Part shown: in pieces, positions 15,166 to 20,734 of the stretch
How positions within the stretch are numbered: position 1 is the stretch's first letter
How the letters are laid out: each line of letters starts with the position of its first letter
Assembly: GCA_037140375.1 (NCBI GenBank)
Contig: JBAXER010000050.1
Coordinates: 1 to 20,734, forward strand
DNA: 20,734 bases
Reading direction: 5' to 3'
Source of the DNA: WLMZ01 sp037140375
GTDB taxonomy: Bacteria; Actinomycetota; Acidimicrobiia; Acidimicrobiales; Ilumatobacteraceae
Position numbers and translations under genes: made by a program
Notes under the pieces: model-generated
Told to the model about the DNA's origin: nothing
What the model saw: only the letters and a program-made list of their open reading frames with translations
Databases searched by the model: none

Positions 15166-15179
15166 CAAGCGCTAGCTTG
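15166..15179. terminator. Small inverted repeat between convergent genes
   Basis: CAAGC (15166-15170) and GCTTG (15175-15179) flank the loop GCTA, a few bases after the OB-fold stop and before the convergent TrkA stop. Five pairs without a T tract make it only a weak candidate for a bidirectional terminator. Confidence 0.3.
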
Positions 15180-15208
15180 CCGAGCCACATCGAGCGGCGA
15201 TGCAGCGC

Positions 15209-15880
15209 CTACTCGGCGATGAGAATGCGGCGAACGTCGGTCTCGCTGTCGCCGGTAACCAACACAATCACTTCGTCGCCGGCGCGCAGCACGGTGTCGC
15301 CGCGAGGATGCACCATGTGGTCGTGACGCAAGATGGCCACCACGGTGGCATCGCGAGGAAAGCCAAGCGCAGTGATCTCTTTGTCGACAGCTGGCGAGTC
15401 GGTGGCCAACGTGACCTCAGCCAATTTGGCCTTGCCGCCCTCGAACGACAGCAGTCGCACGAACGAGCCAACGGCTACAGCCTCTTGCACCAAGCCAGTG
15501 ATGAGGTGCGGCGTAGACACCGAAACGTCGACACCCCACATCTCATTGAACATCCACTCGTTGTTGGGGTTGTTCACACGAGCCACAACACGGGGCACAC
15601 CGAACTCTTGCTTCGACAGCAACGACACAACCAAGTTGTCTTCGTCGTCACCGGTTACGGCTGCGACAACATCGCAGTCAGACAGACCAACAGCCTTGAG
15701 CGCACCAAGGTCGCAACCGTCGCCCTGCACCCACGAAACCCCGGCAAGCTTTTCGGCCTTTTGATACTGCTTGAACACCCGAGGGTCATTGTCCAAAATC
15801 ACAACGGTGTGGCCCGAGCTGCCGAGCTGCTCGGCGATGAACCGACCGACGCTTCCGCCGCCAACGATCACTGCTTTCAT
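15209..15880 (-). CDS. trkA: TrkA-family potassium-uptake regulatory protein (RCK domain protein), second copy
   Basis: The 223-residue protein has one RCK_N Rossmann domain (VIVGGGSVG at residues 4-12, acidic Asp30 at the end of beta-2, typical of NAD(H) or nucleotide binding). A C-terminal RCK_C-like domain follows (about 140-223, with KAKLAEVTL and DEVIVLVTGD). Such proteins sit on the cytoplasmic face of K+ transporters and gate them in response to nucleotides or c-di-AMP. AGGAA precedes the ATG at 15880, which is 15 bases after the stop of the first TrkA gene. The pair resembles CeoB/CeoC of mycobacteria. No TrkH/KtrB pore gene is in the window; the divergent KimA-like permease is the nearest transporter. 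Confidence 0.92.
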   Translation of the reverse strand: MKAVIVGGGSVGRFIAEQLGSSGHTVVILDNDPRVFKQYQKAEKLAGVSWVQGDGCDLGALKAVGLSDCDVVAAVTGDDEDNLVVSLLSKQEFGVPRVVARVNNPNNEWMFNEMWGVDVSVSTPHLITGLVQEAVAVGSFVRLLSFEGGKAKLAEVTLATDSPAVDKEITALGFPRDATVVAILRHDHMVHPRGDTVLRAGDEVIVLVTGDSETDVRRILIAE

Positions 15881-15895
15881 GACGAGTTCCTGTTC

Positions 15896-16561
15896 CTAGT
15901 GACCGTGTGAGGCCGGGGCGGCGAGTAAGTCGTGCAGGCCATCGACGTCTTTCGACGCAATCGCGAAATAGGCAAGGTCGCCTTCTTGGGCAACAAGGCC
16001 TGGGGTGAGCAACATCGCCGAACCCAAACGGCTGACAGCCACGATGCGCACGGTTGCTGATTCTTCGATATCTGAATACTTACGGCCGGCGAGTGCGCCG
16101 ACGATTGGGCGCTCAACGAGTGACACCTGCGCACTTGCGTCGACCCACTCGACAGCGGTCTCGGCCGGGAGCACACGGCGCAACACGCGCTCTGTGGTCC
16201 ACGACACGGTCGCAACGGTGGAAATGCCGAGACGCTGATACACGGCGGCGCGCTGCGGATCGTAGATGCGAGCAACAACGCGCTCGATGCCGAAGTTCTC
16301 ACGAGCGACTCGCGCTACGAGGATGTTTGAGTTGTCGCCACTGGTGACCGCAGCCACCGCTTCGGCACGTTCGATGCCGGCGGCGATCAGCACCTCTCGG
16401 TCGAACCCGATACCGATAATGGTCTGCCCAGCGAAGTCCGCACCAAGGCGAGTGAATGCCTCGGCTTTGCGGTCGATGATTGACACCGAGTGCCCGCCCT
16501 CAATGAGGTCGCGCGCAAGCGCCGACCCAACCCGTCCACAACCAACAATCACAACATGCAT
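15896..16561 (-). CDS. trkA: TrkA-family potassium-uptake regulatory protein (RCK domain protein), first copy
   Basis: This 221-residue protein has the same architecture as its neighbour: RCK_N with VIVGCGRVG (4-12) and Asp30, then an RCK_C region (about 135-215). The two share the layout but differ clearly in sequence, so they may form a hetero-oligomeric ring. The frame extends 53 codons upstream, but the ATG at 16561 begins exactly at the Rossmann strand and is preceded by TTTGGAGGA, a good ribosome-binding site. It is the first gene of the minus-strand pair and is divergent from the permease with 124 bases between starts. That region should hold both promoters; TACGAT at about 16589-16594 on the minus strand is a weak -10 candidate. 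Confidence 0.92.
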   Translation of the reverse strand: MHVVIVGCGRVGSALARDLIEGGHSVSIIDRKAEAFTRLGADFAGQTIIGIGFDREVLIAAGIERAEAVAAVTSGDNSNILVARVARENFGIERVVARIYDPQRAAVYQRLGISTVATVSWTTERVLRRVLPAETAVEWVDASAQVSLVERPIVGALAGRKYSDIEESATVRIVAVSRLGSAMLLTPGLVAQEGDLAYFAIASKDVDGLHDLLAAPASHGH

Positions 16562-16685
16562 CGCACGTCCTCCAAAGATGTCGCCCGAATCGTAGGCATT
16601 ACCCCACAAGAACCACCAAGTTTCGTGAACAAATGATTTCCTATGTTGCGTAACGACTCCAGAACCGACGAAGCTTCCCAATTGC

Positions 16686-18521
16686 ATGGCCACTTCTCTG
16701 AAGAGACTCCTTATCGGCAAACCGCTCGCGTCCGCCGACGAACAACATCAACGCCTTTCTAAGAAGATCGCACTGCCGGTCTTCTCCAGCGACGCCATCT
16801 CATCCACCGCATACGCGACCGAAGAGATCCTGCATGTGTTCATCGTCGCCGGCGTCGGCGCAGCCGCCTACGCCAAGCTGGTGCCCATCTCGATCATGGT
16901 CGTGGTGCTGCTCACGGTCGTGGTGGTTAGCTACCGACAGACCATCTTCGCTTACCCAAGCGGCGGCGGCTCATATGTGGTCAGCCGCGAAAACCTCGGC
17001 GAAGTTCCCTCGTTAGTCGCGGGCAGCTCTCTACTCACCGACTACATCTTGACGGTTGCAGTATCCGTTGCCGGCGGTGTTGCCGCCATCGTGGCGGCCT
17101 TCCCTAGCCTTGTGCAATACCGAGTCGAACTCTGCGTTGGGTTCATCGTCATCATGACCATCGCCAACCTGCGCGGCCTCAAAGAATCAGGCGCGCTGTT
17201 TGCTCCGCCCACCTACATCTATGTCCTGAGCCTCGTAGCGCTCATCGTGGTTGGTCTGTACCGGGTGTTCGTGCAGCACCTCGGCCCCATTCAGCACACC
17301 GGTTTGGCCGCCGAGGAGCTCGGGCATCTTGGCGGCATTTCTCTGCTGCTGTTCCTCAAAGGATTTTCATCAGGCGCTGTGGCCTTGAGCGGCGTCGAGG
17401 CCGTTTCTAACGGTGTGCCTGCGTTCAAGAAGCCTGAGTCAAAGAACGCATCGACAACCCTCATCTGGATGGGCGTCATTCTCGGCGTGTGCTTCTTCGG
17501 AATCTCTATCGTCGCCAACCGCCTGCAGCCAGTTCCTGGCTTCGGCGGCACGGTGCTTGCTCAGCTTGCAGAGCACATTTACGGAGGACGAAACGTGCCG
17601 TTCTTCATCACCCAGTTCGCCACCTTTGCGGTGCTCATCTTGGCTGCCAACACTTCCTACGCCGACTATCCGCGTCTGTCATCAATCATCGCCAAGGACG
17701 GATACCTGCCGCGGCAATTCTCGAACCGCGGCGACCGCTTGGTGTTCTCGAACGGCATTTTGTTCTTGTCACTCGCAGCCATTGCTCTTGTTGTCGGATT
17801 CAAGGGCAAGATCGAGGCACTGATCCCGCTGTACGCCGTCGGAGTGTTCACCGGCTTCACCCTCAGCCAGACCGGCATGTGCGTGCACCACGTAAAGATC
17901 AAAGAGCCCGGCTGGAAACGCAACCTCGCCATCAACGCTGTCGGCGCATTCACCACCGGACTCGTGGCGCTCATCGTCATCGTCACCAAGTTCTTGTCGG
18001 GGGCATGGATCAGCGTGGTGGTCATCCTCGTCTTGTCGGCCACGTTCAAGGCCATCAGCGGCCATTACAAGCGAGTCAAAGCAGCAGTAACAGTTGAGCC
18101 TGGCTACAAGGTGCAGCGTCATCAGCATCTCGTGGTGGTGCTCGTCGGCAGTATCAATAAGGGCGTGCTCCACGCCCTGCAATACGCGGCCAGCCTTGCC
18201 CCCGATCGCCTCATCGCTGTGTCGGTTGTGTCTGACCCAGAAGAAGAGCGTCACTTCCGCGAGCAATGGGATTCGTTCGACATCTCGATCGAACTGCACA
18301 CGATTAGCTCGCCATACCGAGATCTCACTGGCCCGATCTTGGCCTACATCGACGAACTCGACGAGCAGTCGGCCGACGAAATGATCACGGTGGTCATCCC
18401 CGAGTTCGTCACCAAGTTCACGAGTCAGTGGCTGCACAACCAATCGGCATTGGCCATCAAGGCCAAGTTGTTGTATCGGCCCAACACCGTGGTCACGTCG
18501 GTACCCGTCATCGTCGACTGA
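16686..18521 (+). CDS. kimA: APC-superfamily permease of the KimA/YdaO type, probable K+ importer
   Basis: The 611-residue membrane protein has about 12 transmembrane helices (30-455) and a cytosolic C-terminal domain (about 470-611) with a universal-stress-protein-like pattern (HQHLVVVLVGSINKGVLHAL). The N-terminal FSSDAISSTAYATEEI block, with Asp36 and Tyr43, and the TDYILTVAVS block (Asp119, Tyr120, Ser127) match, from memory, residues that handle K+ and H+ in Bacillus subtilis KimA. The length is also close to KimA (about 607). Many database entries for this family say amino acid permease, which remains the alternative. The two divergent TrkA genes support a potassium role. The ribosome-binding site before ATG 16686 is poor, and no riboswitch-sized leader fits in the 124-base intergenic gap. 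Confidence 0.88.
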   Translation: MATSLKRLLIGKPLASADEQHQRLSKKIALPVFSSDAISSTAYATEEILHVFIVAGVGAAAYAKLVPISIMVVVLLTVVVVSYRQTIFAYPSGGGSYVVSRENLGEVPSLVAGSSLLTDYILTVAVSVAGGVAAIVAAFPSLVQYRVELCVGFIVIMTIANLRGLKESGALFAPPTYIYVLSLVALIVVGLYRVFVQHLGPIQHTGLAAEELGHLGGISLLLFLKGFSSGAVALSGVEAVSNGVPAFKKPESKNASTTLIWMGVILGVCFFGISIVANRLQPVPGFGGTVLAQLAEHIYGGRNVPFFITQFATFAVLILAANTSYADYPRLSSIIAKDGYLPRQFSNRGDRLVFSNGILFLSLAAIALVVGFKGKIEALIPLYAVGVFTGFTLSQTGMCVHHVKIKEPGWKRNLAINAVGAFTTGLVALIVIVTKFLSGAWISVVVILVLSATFKAISGHYKRVKAAVTVEPGYKVQRHQHLVVVLVGSINKGVLHALQYAASLAPDRLIAVSVVSDPEEERHFREQWDSFDISIELHTISSPYRDLTGPILAYIDELDEQSADEMITVVIPEFVTKFTSQWLHNQSALAIKAKLLYRPNTVVTSVPVIVD

Positions 18522-18547
18522 CGTCACACACAATCATCCCGATGCGT

Positions 18548-18564
18548 CGCGACTAGGTGTCGCG
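18548..18564. repeat. Short inverted repeat upstream of the epimerase gene
   Basis: CGCGAC (18548-18553) and GTCGCG (18559-18564) are exact inverse complements around TAGGT. The repeat lies between the permease stop and the epimerase start and has no T tail. It could be an operator or a weak terminator of the permease transcript. TAACGT (18572-18577), six bases before the ATG, is a possible -10 element. Confidence 0.35.
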
Positions 18565-18583
18565 GGCGGTCTAACGTGGCGGT

Positions 18584-19486
18584 ATGCATGTAGTCGTCAC
18601 CGGATCCACAGGTCTCATCGGAACCGCGCTGGTCAAGAAGCTCAGCGCCGACGGACACGATGTCACGCGACTCGTCCGTCGAACGCCGCGCCCCGGCGAG
18701 GCGCGCTGGAACCCCACTGACGGCACCATCGAATCCGCCGCGCTCGAAGGCGCCGATGCTGTTGTGCACCTTGCGGGCGCTGGCATTGGCGATCACCGCT
18801 GGACCGCCGAGTACAAGCGAGAGCTCGTTGACAGCCGCGTACTTGGCACCGAATTGTTGGCGTCAACGATCGCCTCGCTCGAGCGCAAGCCCGCAGTGTT
18901 TCTGTCTGGCTCCGCCATCGGCGTGTACGGCGCACGCGGCGACGAAGAGCTTGATGAACACAGCAGCGTCGGCAGCGGTTTCTTGGCCGACCTATGCGTG
19001 CAGTGGGAAGCAGCCACCGCTCCAGCCAGCGAAGCCGGCGTACGCGTGGCACACCTGCGAACCGGCATTGTTCTGGCCGAGTCTGCCGGCGCATTGGCGA
19101 AGCAACTGCCGTTGTTCAAGTTGGGTCTCGGCGGCAAGTTCGGCAACGGAAGCCAATGGCAGAGCTGGATCTCGCTCGACGACGAAGTGCGCGCCATTCT
19201 CCACCTCATCACCGCCCCTGTGCATGGCGCCGTGAACCTCACCGCGCCAGCACCGGTCACCCAGGGCACGTTCACGAAGACCCTCGGCAAGGTGCTGCAC
19301 CGGCCCACCGTGCTACCCATCCCCAAGTTCGGACCCAAGCTGTTGCTCGGCGGCGAACTCGCAAATGCGTTGCTGTTCACCGGCCAAAAGGTGTTGCCCA
19401 AGGTCTTGCTCGAGAACGGCTTTACGTTCCAGCACGCCACCCTCGAACACGCGCTGCGCAGCATCCTCGGTCGAGCGGCGGCATGA
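18584..19486 (+). CDS. TIGR01777 / SDR39U1-type NAD(P)-binding epimerase-like protein
   Basis: This 300-residue extended short-chain dehydrogenase has the Rossmann motif GSTGLIG (7-13), the family-typical HLAGAGIGDHRW (62-73), and FLSGSAIGVYG with Tyr115 near the usual catalytic tyrosine. The C-terminal region (about 245-298) matches the small DUF1731-type domain. Members include E. coli YfcH and M. tuberculosis Rv2216, annotated as sugar nucleotide epimerases although the substrate is generally unknown. The usual YxxxK pair is not clearly conserved (YGARG here), so catalysis may differ. The ribosome-binding site is weak. The stop overlaps the start of the next gene by four bases (ATGA), so the two are probably co-translated. 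Confidence 0.9.
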   Translation: MHVVVTGSTGLIGTALVKKLSADGHDVTRLVRRTPRPGEARWNPTDGTIESAALEGADAVVHLAGAGIGDHRWTAEYKRELVDSRVLGTELLASTIASLERKPAVFLSGSAIGVYGARGDEELDEHSSVGSGFLADLCVQWEAATAPASEAGVRVAHLRTGIVLAESAGALAKQLPLFKLGLGGKFGNGSQWQSWISLDDEVRAILHLITAPVHGAVNLTAPAPVTQGTFTKTLGKVLHRPTVLPIPKFGPKLLLGGELANALLFTGQKVLPKVLLENGFTFQHATLEHALRSILGRAAA

Positions 19487-20715
19487 CCGACGTTGTCATT
19501 GTGGGCGCCGGCCTCGCCGGCCTCGCAGCGGCGCGCACCCTCACCGCTGCCGGCAAGACGGTCACGGTTCTTGAGGCATCCGACGGCGTTGGCGGCCGCG
19601 TGCGCACCGACCATGTCGATGGCTTCTTGCTCGATCGCGGGTTCCAAGTGCTGCTGACCGCGTATCCCGAACTGCCCCGACAGCTCGACCTAGCGGCGCT
19701 CGATCTGCAGAACTTCGAACCAGGCGCACTCGTATGGACCAAGGGTCGCGGTCATGTGGTCAGCGATCCGTTTCGGCGGCCCACCCAAGCACTCGCCACA
19801 GCCCTCGCCCCCATTGGGTCGCCAGTCGACAAGTTGCGTATCGCGCTGCTGCGTTCGCGTGTTCGCCGTCGCCCGATTCGGGCGTTGCTCGGCGGACCCG
19901 ACACCTCAACGCTTGCTTCACTGCAATCGCAAGGCTTCTCACCGAAGATGATCAATCGCTTCTTGCGACCGCTCATCGGAGGCATCCAACTCGACCCCTC
20001 AATGAACACGTCGAACCGCGCCTTCGAGGTGATCTTCCGTTGGTTGTCTGAGGGTGATTCAGCTGTGCCTGCGCAAGGTATGGGTGCAATCGGCACGCAG
20101 ATGGCTGATGGGCTTACTCCCGGAACTGTTCGGCTCAACTCGCCCGTTGCGGCTGTGACCGCCCACAGCGTCACGCTGGTCGACGGCAGCACGCTCAGTG
20201 CGCGAGCAGTTGTCGTCGCCACCGAAGGACCATCGGCAAGTGCGCTGCTGTCGCTGCCAGCGGTGGCTTCGCAATCGGCTGGTTGCGTGTACTTTGCGGC
20301 CGATGTCGCGCCAACCAATAAGCGGTTCATCGTGCTCGACGCCGACAACACTGGTCCAGCGCTCAACGTTGCGGTGATGAGCAATATCGCGCCCACGTAC
20401 GCACCCGCCGGACAACACCTCATCGCAGTAGCGATGCCCGGTGTCATCGAGGGCGATCTCGAGGCACTGGCTCGCCAACAGCTACGCGGTTGGTGGGGCA
20501 CCCAAGTCGATTCGTGGCGGCACCTGCGCACGTATCGCATTGCTCACGGTCAGCCCAATCAGAACCCGCCGTTCAATCCCAAAAAGGCCGTGTCGCTCGA
20601 CAACGGTTTGTTTGTGTGCGGCGATCATCGCGACACCGCCTCGATTCAGGGAGCGTTGTTCTCTGGTCGCCGCTGCGGCGAGGCCGTGCTGCACTATCTC
20701 GACGCCACTGCCTGA
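19483..20715 (+). CDS. FAD-dependent oxidoreductase (amine oxidase / phytoene desaturase-like)
   Basis: The 410-residue flavoprotein starts with the FAD-binding GAGLAGLAAARTL (8-20), Glu31 for the ribose, and the GGRVRTD motif (37-43). It ends with the second FAD contact, GDHRDTASIQGALFSG (about 380-395). This pattern belongs to the large group that includes protoporphyrinogen oxidase, carotenoid desaturases and amine oxidases. The start is the ATG at 19483, overlapping the epimerase stop; the longer frame upstream merely shadows that gene. The substrate is unknown. A carotenoid or other isoprenoid is possible but not shown; the carotenoid oxygenase lies 12 kb away and is not in the same operon. 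The gene is complete, with 19 bases left after its stop. Confidence 0.9.
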   Translation: MTDVVIVGAGLAGLAAARTLTAAGKTVTVLEASDGVGGRVRTDHVDGFLLDRGFQVLLTAYPELPRQLDLAALDLQNFEPGALVWTKGRGHVVSDPFRRPTQALATALAPIGSPVDKLRIALLRSRVRRRPIRALLGGPDTSTLASLQSQGFSPKMINRFLRPLIGGIQLDPSMNTSNRAFEVIFRWLSEGDSAVPAQGMGAIGTQMADGLTPGTVRLNSPVAAVTAHSVTLVDGSTLSARAVVVATEGPSASALLSLPAVASQSAGCVYFAADVAPTNKRFIVLDADNTGPALNVAVMSNIAPTYAPAGQHLIAVAMPGVIEGDLEALARQQLRGWWGTQVDSWRHLRTYRIAHGQPNQNPPFNPKKAVSLDNGLFVCGDHRDTASIQGALFSGRRCGEAVLHYLDATA

Positions 20716-20734
20716 CGCAGAGACCCTGACGCTG

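Noticed and set aside
18994..19482. An N-terminal extension of the FAD oxidoreductase
   Set aside because: It overlaps the epimerase gene in another frame; the FAD-binding motif begins right after the ATG at 19483.
1..20734. tRNA, rRNA, CRISPR array, insertion sequence or prophage
   Set aside because: No cloverleaf, spaced repeat series, transposase, integrase or phage gene was seen in any intergenic region or frame.

Overview
The window looks like a chromosomal segment of a fairly high-GC actinobacterium. It is most likely a member of the Acidimicrobiia or a related free-living lineage; this is inferred from gene families and gene order and was not tested. The lipoamide enzymes, the lipB/lipA genes and the permease / two TrkA / OB-fold group recall mycobacterial gene neighbourhoods. 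Genes are densely packed, no gap exceeds about 110 bases, and I see no tRNA, rRNA, insertion sequence, prophage or CRISPR array.

Layout. Positions 1-261 hold the tail of a transporter. A minus-strand pair follows: an unknown polytopic membrane protein (1448-2209) and an acyl-CoA dehydrogenase (265-1425). A lipoprotein of unknown function (2278-2898, +) converges on an N-acyl-D-amino-acid deacylase family hydrolase (2908-4620, -). Divergent from that is a DUF35 OB-fold/zinc-ribbon protein and its SCP-x-type thiolase (4726-6406, +), a typical acyl-CoA pair.

From 14201 down to 6483 all genes run on the minus strand: a small anchored extracytoplasmic protein, dihydrolipoamide dehydrogenase (E3), a lipoylated acyltransferase (E2), a single protein that fuses octanoyltransferase LipB to lipoyl synthase LipA, an M24 aminopeptidase and a carotenoid oxygenase. 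E3, E2 and LipB-LipA form a lipoate module that carries both the lipoyl acceptor and the enzymes that make and attach its cofactor.

The most striking locus is 14263-14802 (+). Conventional gene calling would give a truncated lipoprotein ending at a TGA (14497-14499) plus an unrelated fragment. Both halves are in the same frame and together make one complete TlpA/MPT53-like secreted thioredoxin. The TGA falls exactly on the first cysteine of the CxxC active site (TGA-Ser-Ala-Cys). Eighteen bases downstream lies a perfect 8-bp hairpin with a GGTC loop, as expected of a bacterial SECIS element. I call this a selenoprotein with a UxxC active site. Its stop codon overlaps the start of a small OB-fold gene (14802-15158), so translation of that gene may depend on Sec read-through.

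The right end holds a potassium module: two single-RCK TrkA proteins (minus) divergent from a KimA/YdaO-type permease (plus), with no TrkH/KtrB pore gene. It is followed by an overlapping pair, a TIGR01777 epimerase-like protein and an FAD-dependent amine-oxidase/desaturase-like protein.
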